Below are positions 7,851-16,261 of a DNA stretch of 64,000 bases, one piece after another. A program made the translations under genes and the position numbers. The notes beneath the pieces were generated by a model. That model was not told the DNA's origin, ran no database searches, and worked only from the letters and a program-made list of their open reading frames with translations. The DNA comes from Pseudomonas pergaminensis (lineage in GTDB: Bacteria; Pseudomonadota; Gammaproteobacteria; Pseudomonadales; Pseudomonadaceae): the NCBI RefSeq assembly GCF_024112395.2, contig NZ_CP078013.2, positions 5,860,501 through 5,924,500 of the forward strand, in the 5' to 3' direction. Every line of letters begins with the position of its first letter. The stretch's first letter is position 1.

Positions 7851-8540
7851 TTAATTGAAGAAACGTTCAAAGGCTTCGCTGGCGCGTTGCACGTTGTCGA
7901 CCAGGGTTTTTACCTCGGTCACGATGTTGGTCAGGCTGGAGTCGGAGCTCAACGCGCCGAACATGTTGTAGACCACCTGCCCGTTAGGCATGGACTCGAT
8001 ACCGATGGAAGACAGCGGGAACATTTCCCGGCTGCGCAGTACCGCGTCATTGAATTTCGCGACATCGTTGATGGACTCGACATCGACCAGCACGGTGTCG
8101 ACGATGATCTGCTCGCCCACCACGGCGATGTAAATCGGCAAGCCACCGAAGTCGTTCATCTCCAGCTTGATGCTCGACTCGGAGCCTTGAACCAGAGAAA
8201 GCGTAATGTCGTTGGAGACCACCTCGTCCAGGGCCTGAAGCGCCGTGAAGAGGCGATCGATATTCCAGTTGTTACCTGCGCTCATGAAATTCTCCGACAT
8301 GAATGAGCCAGCCAGGATCGGCTGGCGAAGCTGTTTCTCCATCTGCTTGAGCAGGCTTCGGTTTTCGGGAAGCACCCAAGTCTCGTGTTTCACATAGCCG
8401 GCGGCCGCCAGGCCCGCGCGCATCTGCTTCATGTAAAAGCTCGATGGCTTTTTCGCGGACGGCTTCGAGCGCTCTCCCGGAAGGCTGGCTGAATCGGTAT
8501 CGGGCCCTGCTGGCGGGCTCGATGGAGAGCTGCTTTTCAT
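7851..8540 (-). CDS. DUF2170 family protein (YjfI-like), first gene of the PspA operon
   Basis: A 229-aa protein whose C-terminal ~135 residues (from about SAGNNWNIDRLFTALQ) match the DUF2170/YjfI family. The N-terminus is a Ser/Pro/Lys-rich extension followed by a basic helix segment (FYMKQMRAGLAAAGYVKHETWVLPENRSLLKQMEKQLRQP) that looks like a ribbon or HTH-like DNA- or protein-binding module. Function is unknown; the family occurs next to PspA/YjfJ. GAGGT lies 7 nt before the ATG. It directly follows the operator-flanked promoter at 8564-8621. Confidence 0.82.
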   Translation of the reverse strand: MKSSSPSSPPAGPDTDSASLPGERSKPSAKKPSSFYMKQMRAGLAAAGYVKHETWVLPENRSLLKQMEKQLRQPILAGSFMSENFMSAGNNWNIDRLFTALQALDEVVSNDITLSLVQGSESSIKLEMNDFGGLPIYIAVVGEQIIVDTVLVDVESINDVAKFNDAVLRSREMFPLSSIGIESMPNGQVVYNMFGALSSDSSLTNIVTEVKTLVDNVQRASEAFERFFN

Positions 8541-8563
8541 GGTACTGACCTCGCTGTGAAAAA

Positions 8564-8621
8564 CTCACGCGTGAGAAAATCTACAGGCTATTTTCGCCAC
8601 ACTCAATAGCTCACGCGTGAG
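8564..8621 (-). promoter_or_regulatory. Promoter bracketed by two identical CTCACGCGTGAG palindromes
   Basis: Two identical perfect 12-bp palindromes lie at 8564-8575 and 8610-8621, start to start 46 bp. Read on the minus strand, a -35 TTGAGT (8601-8606) and -10 TAGATT (8578-8583) with an ideal 17-bp spacer fit exactly between them. One palindrome abuts the -35 on its upstream side, and the other overlaps the expected start site. This arrangement is what one expects for repression by a dimer bound at two operators. The regulator is not identified. Confidence 0.7.
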
Positions 8622-8802
8622 ATTTTTTTCCTTACATTTTCCTGTCACGAAACAGAGTTGTCCTCTTGCCCGCGCAACAATTGTCTCGTCTGAGTTGACG
8701 GTATTACCTATCCCAGCCGATTTATCCCTCGCAGGCCACCCATTAATCTGTGCCCATGTTGAACGCAACGCCCAACCAACCTAAACAAAAAAGGATCCAA
8801 CC

Positions 8803-9435
8803 ATGAGCACTGCAACCTACAACCGCTTGAACAAAGACGACGCCGTAGTCCTGCTGGTCGACCACCAGACCGGCCTGATCTCCCTGGTACAGGACTTCTC
8901 GCCCAACGAGTTCAAGAACAACGTCCTGGCCCTCGCCGACCTGGCCAAGTTCTTCAACCTGCCGACCATCCTCACCACCAGCTTCGAGCAAGGCCCCAAC
9001 GGCCCGCTGGTGCCAGAGCTGAAGGAGATGTTCCCGGACGCGCCCTACATCGCTCGCCCTGGTCAGATCAATGCCTGGGACAACGAAGACTTCGTCAAGG
9101 CGATCAAAGCCACCGGCCGTAAGCAGATCATCATTGCCGGTGTGGTCACGGACGTTTGCGTAGCCTTCCCGACCTTGTCGGCGCTGGCGGAAGGGTTTGA
9201 TGTGTTCGTGGTCACCGATGCGTCGGGCACGTTCAACACCACGGTGCAGCAGGCGGCGTGGAGCCGGATGACGCAAGCCGGGGCGCAGATGATGAACTGG
9301 TTCTCGGTGGCCTGTGAGCTGCATCGCGACTGGCGCAATGACATCGAAGGCCTGGGGAATCTGTTGTCCCAGCGCATTCCTAACTATCGCAATTTGATGA
9401 ATGGTTACTCGGCGTTGACGGCGCGTAAGGACTAA
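8803..9435 (+). CDS. Isochorismatase-family hydrolase (YcaC-like)
   Basis: A 210-aa cysteine hydrolase of the isochorismatase-like superfamily. The catalytic Asp20 (LLVDHQTG) and Cys119 (GVVTDVCVAFP) are visible, and length and N-terminus fit YcaC. The physiological substrate of YcaC proteins is not known. AAAAAAGGAT lies just before the ATG. It is a single gene, flanked by the divergent PspA operon promoter upstream and its own terminator downstream. Confidence 0.88.
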   Translation: MSTATYNRLNKDDAVVLLVDHQTGLISLVQDFSPNEFKNNVLALADLAKFFNLPTILTTSFEQGPNGPLVPELKEMFPDAPYIARPGQINAWDNEDFVKAIKATGRKQIIIAGVVTDVCVAFPTLSALAEGFDVFVVTDASGTFNTTVQQAAWSRMTQAGAQMMNWFSVACELHRDWRNDIEGLGNLLSQRIPNYRNLMNGYSALTARKD

Positions 9436-9454
9436 CTCAACTGCTGCACACACT

Positions 9455-9483
9455 AAGCCTGCCTTAAAACGCAGGCTTTTTTG
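9455..9483 (+). terminator. Rho-independent terminator of the YcaC-like gene
   Basis: Stem AAGCCTGC (9455-9462) / GCAGGCTT (9471-9478), 8-nt loop, then T-run. Confidence 0.9.
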
Positions 9484-9584
9484 GTTAACTAGCAAAGCGC
9501 CATTAGCACACTCGCCCTAATTGTGACGGCACCGCCTCACCAATAAAGTCCTTCGCTTATTTCGAGCCTCAAGGAAGGACGCTA

Positions 9585-10151
9585 TTGAATACCTTAACCA
9601 CAGTCGGGCGCTGCCTGGCACTGCTGCCCGTCTTGCTGATCAGCACAACGTCGGTAGTGGCCGATGAAGAAACACCGATCGGCGACTGGTCGATCATCTA
9701 CGGCAGCGGCCGGGCCCATCAAAATGTCATGTATGTGGCCGACCGCACTTCGGTGGTTCCATCGAACCACAACAAGGGCGCGAAACTGGTGGCCGTCACG
9801 GTGGTTTATGAAGAACCGGGCAAGCCGATGATCGATGTGTACAACATCGAAGTGCAGTGTTCCACGCGCAAGGTGCGCTTTCTCAATGGCCAGTCGGTTG
9901 CACCGTTTTCCTACACCCTTACGCACTTGAAAGTCTCCAACACGTGGCAGACGCCAAAGGAGTTCTGGCTCGACCGCACGCTCGCGTATGTCTGCGAACC
10001 GGGCAAGAGCAAGGACACCATCGCCATGGGCAAGATGACCCACCTGCAGATGATCCAGACCACCAAGGCCATGTTCGACCAGTTGGGGCCGACTCAGGAG
10101 AAGAGCCAGATGATCGATGACCTCGACGACATGCTGGGCAACAAGCGCTGA
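9585..10151 (+). CDS. Exported protein, surface-adhesin protein E-like
   Basis: A 188-aa protein beginning with TTG preceded by AAGGAAGG. The N-terminus is a signal peptide (about residues 1-26, ending TTSVVA before DEETP). The mature part contains two conserved Cys (IEVQCSTRK and LAYVCEPG) and a WSIIYGS...YVADRTSV opening that recalls the surface-adhesin protein E-like domain; I am only moderately sure of that family. It is followed 29 bp later by a small lipoprotein gene, and the two may form one unit. Confidence 0.65.
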   Translation: MNTLTTVGRCLALLPVLLISTTSVVADEETPIGDWSIIYGSGRAHQNVMYVADRTSVVPSNHNKGAKLVAVTVVYEEPGKPMIDVYNIEVQCSTRKVRFLNGQSVAPFSYTLTHLKVSNTWQTPKEFWLDRTLAYVCEPGKSKDTIAMGKMTHLQMIQTTKAMFDQLGPTQEKSQMIDDLDDMLGNKR

Positions 10152-10180
10152 GCAACACTCACCTATAAGAAGGATTCACG

Positions 10181-10615
10181 ATGCCTACATGGAAAAGGCT
10201 GTTGCTGCCTGGGCTTTTGTTGCCCGCCGTGCTGTTTATCAACGGGTGTCACCTGATTGCACAGTCGCGCTGGGAAGGCCGTGACGTGCAAGAGGCGCTG
10301 GATTTATTCGGCAAGCCCGACTCGATGAAGAAGCAGAATGCGCCCAATGGCGACACGCAGGTAGTGATGACCTGGCACAAATCCTCTTCATGGACAACCA
10401 CTGAAGCCGCCGGGACTTCAATGAATCACACCGGGAACGGGATGGTGTACACCGAGTATTACCAGCAAGTCGGGCACAGTTCGGATTGCAAGCTGGAAGC
10501 CACGGTGGATAAGGCGAAGAAGATCGTGCTGTTCAGGATTGAGGATGGCCGGATCCTGCATGGCAAGTGCCTGAATGTGCCATTTGTGCCGGGGTATATT
10601 CCGCCGGGGTTTTGA
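10181..10615 (+). CDS. Small lipoprotein, SmpA-like
   Basis: A 144-aa protein with a signal peptide and the lipobox-like FINGC at residues 19-23, so Cys23 would be acylated. The segment after it, WEGRDVQEALDLFGKPDSM, resembles the start of the SmpA/BamE-like fold seen in many small envelope lipoproteins. Two more Cys occur (SDCKLEA and GKCLNVP). Function unknown. AGAAGGA lies before the ATG. It follows the exported protein gene at 9585-10151. Confidence 0.65.
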   Translation: MPTWKRLLLPGLLLPAVLFINGCHLIAQSRWEGRDVQEALDLFGKPDSMKKQNAPNGDTQVVMTWHKSSSWTTTEAAGTSMNHTGNGMVYTEYYQQVGHSSDCKLEATVDKAKKIVLFRIEDGRILHGKCLNVPFVPGYIPPGF

Positions 10616-10629
10616 GGCTATCTGTCGGT

Positions 10630-11639
10630 TTAACCCGCCAGCTCCCGCTCGATCTGCTCGATGCTTGGCAGGCTGGTTCGCAGCTCTGCGGGCAACGACT
10701 CAACCAGTTGATATTCCGCTACACCAATCGGTCGATTGTTATCGCGCAACGCATATTCGGCGACGACTTCGTTCTTGCTCTTGCACAACAGCAGGCCGAT
10801 GGTGGGCCCATCTTGTGGATGTTTAAGCTGGGCATCGACGGCAGCCAGATAAAAGCTCAGCTTCCCCAGATGCTCGGGTTTGAACTTGCCGGCTTTCAGT
10901 TCGATGACCACGTAGCAGCGTAGTTTCACGTGATAGAACAGCAGATCGACAAAGAACTCATCTCCTCCGACATCCAGCAGTACTTGCTGGCCGACAAAGG
11001 CGAAACCGGCGCCCAGCTCCAATAGAAAGTCGGTGACGTGTTTGATCAAGGCGTTTTCTATGTCGCGCTCCTGCGCGTCCAGGGCCAGGCTGAGGAAGTC
11101 AAAACGGTAAGGGTCTTTCAGCGACTCACGCGCCAGGTCGGATTGCGGTTTGGGCAGGCGGGTCTCGAAGTTGCTGACCGCCTTGCCACTGCGATCCAAC
11201 AAGCGGTTTTCGATGTGCATCACCAGCGAGTTACGCGACCAGTTGTTCTCTATCGCCTGGGCTATGTACCAGCGGCGGGTTTCGGGGCCGGGGAGTTTGT
11301 CCAGTAATGCCAAATGGTGATACCAGGGCAATTGTGCAAGCACCTCTTGCACAAATTCAGCATCTGGCCACGCCTCGGCAAAAGCACGCATGTACTTGAG
11401 ATTACGCGGCGAAAAACCCTTCATTCGGGAAAGGCCGCACGCAAATCCTGGGCAAGTCGATCTATGACTTTGCTGCCCCAGCCCTGCTCCGCCTGGCGGG
11501 TCAAAATGTCGTGGCCGATCTGCCAATAGAGCAACACCAATTCCCGATTCACTGCCAGTGTTGAGCGTTGTTGCGCCGCATGAATACGGCCTTTCAGGTC
11601 CGTCAGCCAGTCACTATAGCCCGCTGGAGGTGTGGTCAA
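10630..11639 (-). pseudogene. YhcG/DUF1016 PDDEXK nuclease, split by a -1 frameshift
   Basis: Two overlapping reading frames together make one DUF1016/YhcG protein. The first (11421-11639, 72 aa) is the N-terminal DUF1016 helical domain and ends ...LRAAFPE-stop. The second resumes at MKGFSPRNLKYMRAF (ATG 11422-11424) and runs to 10630, carrying the PDDEXK nuclease core with Asp in FFVDLLF and the E-x-K in VVIELKAGKF. Family members read straight through FPEMKGFSPRN, so one A has been lost around 11421-11426. Stop and ATG overlap as ATGA, so the second half could still be made by reinitiation. Alternatives are a sequencing error or a true pseudogene. Confidence 0.8.
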
Positions 11640-11846
11640 GCCGATACAGGGTTCGCTCGTGCCATGTCACTCTGGAGTTTTGAGGCAGGCTAGTCAGGCG
11701 CATTGACGGTCACAAGGGGCGAAGATCGTTCCAGGAAGGCCCCTTCAATACCTACAGAAACGTCCTGCTGGCCATTGCAGACTACTGACTTGACTCTCCC
11801 CTATGCAGCAGCCTTTACCCTGGAACGCCCTGTTCAGGACCTCCCC

Positions 11847-12492
11847 ATGACCCCGCGTACCCTGGTGATCCTCGGCCATCCTTCCGCCTCTAGCTTTTGT
11901 TCCGCCCTGGCTGATACCTACATCCAGGCGGCAAAAAACGCCGGCCATGAAGTACGTGTCGTACGCTTGGGCGACCTGGCTTTCGACCCCGTCCTTCATC
12001 ACGGTTACACCCAGATTCAGCCGCTGGAGCCCGACCTGCTCAGCGCGCAATCCGACATCCTCTGGGCCACTCACCTGACATTTATTTTCCCGATCTGGTG
12101 GGGGGGGCATCCCGGCGCTGATGAAGGGCTTTATCGACCGAATTTTCCTACCCGGTTTTGCCTTTAAATACCGAGCGGGCAAGGCTTTTCCTGACAAACT
12201 GCTCCACGGCCGAACGGCACATTTACTGGTGACCCTGGACACGCCGCCATGGTATTACCGTTGGTTCTATCGCATGCCGGGCATTCACCAGATGCGCAAG
12301 ACCACGCTGGGGCTTTGTGGTGTCAAGACTGCAAAGACGCTGCTGTTCGGGCCGGTGTTGGGCTCCACTGCGGCGCAGCGGGATACATGGCTGAAACAGG
12401 CCGGCGCTTTAACGGAAAAAAGGAGTTTTCATGTACATCGGCAAAGCCGCGCAGTTGTCGGGCACGACCATCAAGGCGATTCGTCACTATGA
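11847..12492 (+). pseudogene. NAD(P)H quinone reductase (flavodoxin-fold), frameshifted at an 8-G tract
   Basis: The N-terminal frame (MTPRTLVILGHPSASSFC... to FPIWWGG) and the C-terminal frame (MKGFIDRIFLPGFAFKYRAGKAFP...) are the two halves of an NQO1/KefF-type flavoprotein. They meet at a run of eight G at 12100-12107. Seven G would give the family reading WWGGIPALMKGF, so there is one extra G. The C-terminal frame then overruns into the merR gene, ending at 12492. In this state the protein is truncated after about 107 aa from ATG 11847. Slippage could restore it, or it may be a sequencing error. Confidence 0.78.
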
Positions 12493-12808
12493 GGCAATTG
12501 GGCTGGTGCCTGCGGCACAGCGTCAGGGCCAATACCGGGTCTATTCGGCGCAGAACGTTGAGCTGTTGATGTTTATCAAGTGCGCGCAGCAATTGGGGTT
12601 CAAGCTCAAGGAGTTGCAGGAAATTCTTGCAGGCCACATAGGCGATGCATTGCCTTGGGAGCGGGCGGACCAGGCAATCGCAGACAAGAAGCAGGAACTG
12701 GCCCTGAAAATTGCCGCGCTACAGGAAATGCACGTGGGATTGCAGACATTTGAAGCACAGTTGAAAACATCACAAGAACAGTGCTCGTCAATGACGCAAA
12801 GATCCTGA
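12431..12808 (+). CDS. MerR family transcriptional regulator
   Basis: A 125-aa regulator with the MerR winged-helix at the N-terminus (MYIGKAAQLSGTTIKAIRHYEAIGLVP, residues 1-27, then GQYRVYSAQNVELLMFIKCAQQLGF) and a C-terminal antiparallel coiled-coil helix. There is no clear metal-binding Cys pair at the end, so an organic or redox signal is more likely than a metal. AAAAAGGAG precedes the ATG. It lies immediately after, and overlaps the extended reading of, the quinone-reductase gene, a common pairing in which the regulator controls the reductase (inference). Confidence 0.88.
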   Translation: MYIGKAAQLSGTTIKAIRHYEAIGLVPAAQRQGQYRVYSAQNVELLMFIKCAQQLGFKLKELQEILAGHIGDALPWERADQAIADKKQELALKIAALQEMHVGLQTFEAQLKTSQEQCSSMTQRS

Positions 12809-12813
12809 CCGGC

Positions 12814-12880
12814 GGTGAGCCGAATAAAATGGGTAGTCGGCTCATTTGATGAGCCGAATAGGGCGCTTATTCGGCTCACC
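12814..12880. repeat. Nested direct and inverted repeats after merR
   Basis: GGTGAGCCGAATA (12814-12826) has a perfect 13-bp inverted partner TATTCGGCTCACC (12868-12880). A second copy of GAGCCGAATA (12851-12860) pairs with the same partner to give a 10-bp stem with a 7-nt loop. The two stems exclude each other. No T-run follows. It is probably the transcript end of merR, possibly with a switch-like choice of structures. Confidence 0.6.
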
Positions 12881-12966
12881 ACCTGAACACCCTCCCCCGC
12901 TTATTTGCCCAGAATCCCCATGTCTGCTAGTGTCCCGCCGGTTTACCGTCTACCGGAATAGCCGCC

Positions 12967-13209
12967 ATGGCCCGCAAAAAAGTTGCACTCGATTTCGAAC
13001 AATCCCTCGCCGACCTGCAAACCCTGGTCGAGCGGCTGGAGAACGGCGAGTTGTCGCTGGAAGACTCGTTGACGGCGTTTGAGCAAGGCATCGGCCTGAC
13101 CCGCGACTGCCAGAGCGCCTTGGCGCAGGCGGAGCAGAAGGTGCAGGTGCTGCTGGAGCGTGACGGGGAGTTGGCCGAAGAGCCTTTCGATGCGGAACAG
13201 CCCGAATGA
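12967..13209 (+). CDS. xseB: Exodeoxyribonuclease VII small subunit
   Basis: An 80-aa helical protein matching XseB in length and sequence ([35 protein letters not shown]). With XseA, encoded elsewhere, it forms the single-strand exonuclease VII. The stop overlaps the ispA start by 4 nt (ATGA), giving translational coupling. The order xseB-ispA-dxs is conserved across gamma-proteobacteria. Confidence 0.97.
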   Translation: MARKKVALDFEQSLADLQTLVERLENGELSLEDSLTAFEQGIGLTRDCQSALAQAEQKVQVLLERDGELAEEPFDAEQPE

Positions 13210-14093
13210 TCGACGCGTATCAGGCCAGTAGCCAAGCCCGGGTCAATGCGGCGTTGGAACCGTTGTTTGTTGCGCCAAGCCCCGAACTCAAGCGTCTTTA
13301 CGAAGCCATGCGCTATAGCGTGATGAATGGCGGCAAGCGCGTGCGCCCGCTGCTGGCGTATGCGGCGTGTGAAGCCTTGGGCGCCACCGCCGAGCAGGCC
13401 AATGGCGCGGCCTGTGCGGTGGAGTTGATCCACGCCTATTCCCTGGTGCATGACGATTTGCCGGCGATGGACGACGACGATTTGCGTCGCGGCCAGCCAA
13501 CCACCCATAAAGCCTTTGATGAAGCCTGTGCGATCCTCGCCGGTGACGGCCTGCAAAGCCTGGCGTTCAGCGCACTGCTGGACCCGGCGCTGAGCAACGT
13601 CAACGCCGAGATCCGCTTGCGCATGGTCACCGCCCTGGCCGTGGCGGCAGGCCCGGCCGGCATGGTCGGCGGCCAGGCCATCGACCTCGGTTCGGTGGGC
13701 CAGAAGCTTGATCAACACGCGCTGGAATACATGCACCGCCACAAGACCGGCGCCTTGATTGAAGCCGCCGTGCACCTGGGTGCCCTGGCCAGCGGGCGCG
13801 CCGAAGCAGCGCAATTGGCGGCGCTGAAGACCTATGCGCTGGCCATCGGCCTGGCGTTCCAGGTGCAGGACGACATTCTCGACGTGGAAAGTGACACCGC
13901 GACCCTGGGCAAGCGCCAAGGCGCCGATATCGCGCGGGACAAGCCGACTTACCCTGCATTGTTGGGGCTGGAAGCCGCCAAGGCCTATGCCCTGGAACTG
14001 CGCGACCAGGCCTTGGACGCCCTGCGACCTTTCGACGCGGCGGCCGAGCCACTGCGTGACCTGGCGCGGTATATCGTCGAACGCCGGCACTGA
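13206..14093 (+). CDS. ispA: Farnesyl diphosphate synthase (geranyltranstransferase)
   Basis: A 295-aa prenyltransferase that condenses DMAPP or GPP with IPP to make farnesyl diphosphate, precursor of undecaprenyl-PP and quinone side chains. The first aspartate-rich motif D83-D84-L-P-A-M-D89 and the second DDILD (in [13 protein letters not shown]) are both intact. Start overlaps the xseB stop. Confidence 0.97.
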   Translation: MIDAYQASSQARVNAALEPLFVAPSPELKRLYEAMRYSVMNGGKRVRPLLAYAACEALGATAEQANGAACAVELIHAYSLVHDDLPAMDDDDLRRGQPTTHKAFDEACAILAGDGLQSLAFSALLDPALSNVNAEIRLRMVTALAVAAGPAGMVGGQAIDLGSVGQKLDQHALEYMHRHKTGALIEAAVHLGALASGRAEAAQLAALKTYALAIGLAFQVQDDILDVESDTATLGKRQGADIARDKPTYPALLGLEAAKAYALELRDQALDALRPFDAAAEPLRDLARYIVERRH

Positions 14094-14203
14094 TAAGCGC
14101 GTCCTTTGCCGCCGCATATCAGCCAAGTTCGGTGCTCTGCGTGGGCAGTTTGCGATGCTTGAGGTAAACTGCCGCCTCTTCTATACCTATAACGATTCGC
14201 CTG

Positions 14204-16102
14204 ATGCCCACGACGTTTCAAGAGATTCCCCGCAAGCGCCCGTCCACGCCCCTGCTTGACCGTGCTGTCACGCCGGCCGGCCTGCGTCGACTGGGTGAAG
14301 CCGAGCTGGAAACCCTGGCCGATGAGTTGCGCCTGGAATTGCTCTACACGGTCGGCCAGACCGGTGGGCATTTTGGTGCCGGCCTGGGCGTCATCGAGCT
14401 GACTATCGCCCTGCATTACGTGTTCGACACCCCGGACGACCGGCTGGTGTGGGACGTGGGCCATCAAGCGTATCCGCACAAGATCCTCACGGGTCGCCGT
14501 GAGCGCATGGGCAGCCTGCGCCAGAAGGACGGCATTGCCGCCTTCCCGCGCCGCGCCGAGAGCGAGTACGACACCTTTGGCGTCGGCCACTCCAGCACCT
14601 CCATCAGTGCAGCGCTGGGGATGGCGATTGCCGCCCGCCTGCAAGGCAGTGATCGCAAGGCGATCGCGGTGATTGGTGACGGCGCGTTGACCGCCGGCAT
14701 GGCCTTCGAAGCGCTCAACCATGCGCCGGAAGTGGACGCCAACATGCTGGTGATCCTCAACGACAACGACATGTCGATCTCGCGCAATGTCGGTGGCCTG
14801 TCCAACTACCTTGCAAAAATCCTCTCCAGCCGCACCTACGCCAGCATGCGCGAAGGCAGCAAGAAGGTGCTCTCGCGTCTGCCTGGCGCGTGGGAAATTG
14901 CCCGCCGTACCGAAGAATATGCCAAGGGCATGCTGGTGCCTGGCACCCTGTTCGAAGAGCTGGGCTGGAACTACATCGGCCCGATCGACGGCCATGACTT
15001 GCCCACTCTGATCGCCACGCTGCGCAACATGCGTGACCTCAAGGGCCCGCAGTTCCTGCACATCGTCACCAAGAAAGGCAAAGGCTTCGCCCCGGCAGAA
15101 GTCGACCCGATTGGCTATCACGCCATCACCAAGCTGGAACCCCTGGACGCTCCCGCCGCCGCGCCGAAAAAGGCCAGCGGGCCGAAGTACTCCGGTGTGT
15201 TCGGCGAATGGCTGTGCGACATGGCCGCCGCTGACCCGCGCCTGGTGGGCATTACCCCGGCGATGAAGGAAGGCTCCGACCTGGTGGCGTTCAGCGAGCG
15301 TTTCCCGCTGCGTTACTTCGATGTGGCGATTGCCGAGCAGCACGCGGTGACCTTCGCCGCCGGCATGGCCTGTGAAGGCGCCAAGCCGGTGGTGGCGATC
15401 TACTCCACCTTCCTGCAGCGCGGTTACGACCAGTTGGTGCATGACGTGGCGGTGCAGAACCTCGACGTGCTGTTCGCCATCGACCGCGCCGGCCTGGTGG
15501 GCGAAGACGGCCCGACTCACGCGGGCAGCTTCGACCTGTCGTACTTGCGCTGCATCCCCGGCATGCTGGTGATGACCCCGAGCGACGAGAACGAACTGCG
15601 CAAGATGCTCAGCACCGGCCACCTGTACAACGGCCCGGCCGCCGTGCGCTACCCGCGCGGCAACGGCCCGAATGCGGTAATCGAAAAGGACCTGGTGCCT
15701 ATCGAGATCGGTAAGGGTATCGTGCGTCGTCAAGGCAGCAAGACCACGTTCCTGGTGTTCGGCGTGCAATTGGCCGAAGCACTGAAAGTCGCCGAGAAGA
15801 TCGACGCCACCGTGGTCGACATGCGTTTCGTCAAACCCCTGGATGAAGCCCTGGTGCGCGAGATCGCCGGCAGCCATGAACTGCTGGTGACCGTCGAAGA
15901 AAACGCCATCATGGGCGGTGCCGGTGCGGCCGTCAGCGAGTTCCTGGCGCGGGAGAATATCCTCAAGTCGGTGCTGCACCTGGGCCTGCCGGATGTGTAC
16001 GTCGAACACGCCAAGCCGGCGCAGATGCTGGCAGAGTGCGGCTTGGATGAGGCCGGGATTGAGGCTTCGGTGCGCGAGCGTATGGCACTATTGGGCCTCT
16101 AA
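14204..16102 (+). CDS. dxs: 1-deoxy-D-xylulose-5-phosphate synthase
   Basis: A 632-aa thiamin-diphosphate enzyme that joins pyruvate and glyceraldehyde-3-phosphate in the first step of the MEP isoprenoid pathway. The TPP-binding GDG (158-160) with downstream NDNDMSIS, the active-site VGHQAYPH (His87) and the catalytic Glu in [16 protein letters not shown] are visible. Length matches the family. It follows ispA by 110 bp, so it may have its own promoter as well as read-through. Confidence 0.98.
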   Translation: MPTTFQEIPRKRPSTPLLDRAVTPAGLRRLGEAELETLADELRLELLYTVGQTGGHFGAGLGVIELTIALHYVFDTPDDRLVWDVGHQAYPHKILTGRRERMGSLRQKDGIAAFPRRAESEYDTFGVGHSSTSISAALGMAIAARLQGSDRKAIAVIGDGALTAGMAFEALNHAPEVDANMLVILNDNDMSISRNVGGLSNYLAKILSSRTYASMREGSKKVLSRLPGAWEIARRTEEYAKGMLVPGTLFEELGWNYIGPIDGHDLPTLIATLRNMRDLKGPQFLHIVTKKGKGFAPAEVDPIGYHAITKLEPLDAPAAAPKKASGPKYSGVFGEWLCDMAAADPRLVGITPAMKEGSDLVAFSERFPLRYFDVAIAEQHAVTFAAGMACEGAKPVVAIYSTFLQRGYDQLVHDVAVQNLDVLFAIDRAGLVGEDGPTHAGSFDLSYLRCIPGMLVMTPSDENELRKMLSTGHLYNGPAAVRYPRGNGPNAVIEKDLVPIEIGKGIVRRQGSKTTFLVFGVQLAEALKVAEKIDATVVDMRFVKPLDEALVREIAGSHELLVTVEENAIMGGAGAAVSEFLARENILKSVLHLGLPDVYVEHAKPAQMLAECGLDEAGIEASVRERMALLGL

Positions 16103-16133
16103 CCCAATCTCCAAGCTGAAACCGGAACTAGAA

Positions 16134-16222
16134 TGTGGGAGCGGGCTTGCTCGCGAAAGCGGTGTATCAGTCACTAGATGTGTGGCTGTTCGACCGCGTT
16201 CGCGAGCAAGCCCGCTCCCACA
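16134..16222. repeat. REP pair (BIME) between dxs and btuB
   Basis: TGTGGGAGCGGGCTTGCTCG (from 16134) and its inverted partner ending at 16222 form a 24-bp inverted repeat around a 41-nt centre. The repeat is typical of P. fluorescens REP elements. It fills most of the dxs-btuB gap, leaving no room for a cobalamin riboswitch. Confidence 0.9.
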
Positions 16223-16261
16223 TTGGTTTTGTGTGAATTTTAAAAAAGCCATGGACAGCCC

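Noticed and set aside
8565..8768. 67-codon minus frame upstream of the PspA operon
   Set aside because: It covers the operator region, has no ribosome site and no recognisable sequence.
13985..16009. 674-codon open frame antisense to ispA/dxs
   Set aside because: Lies opposite well-supported genes, has no family features or ribosome site, and such frames are common in GC-rich codon usage.
16103..16261. Possible cobalamin riboswitch before btuB
   Set aside because: The gap is filled by a REP pair and I saw no B12-box-like core.
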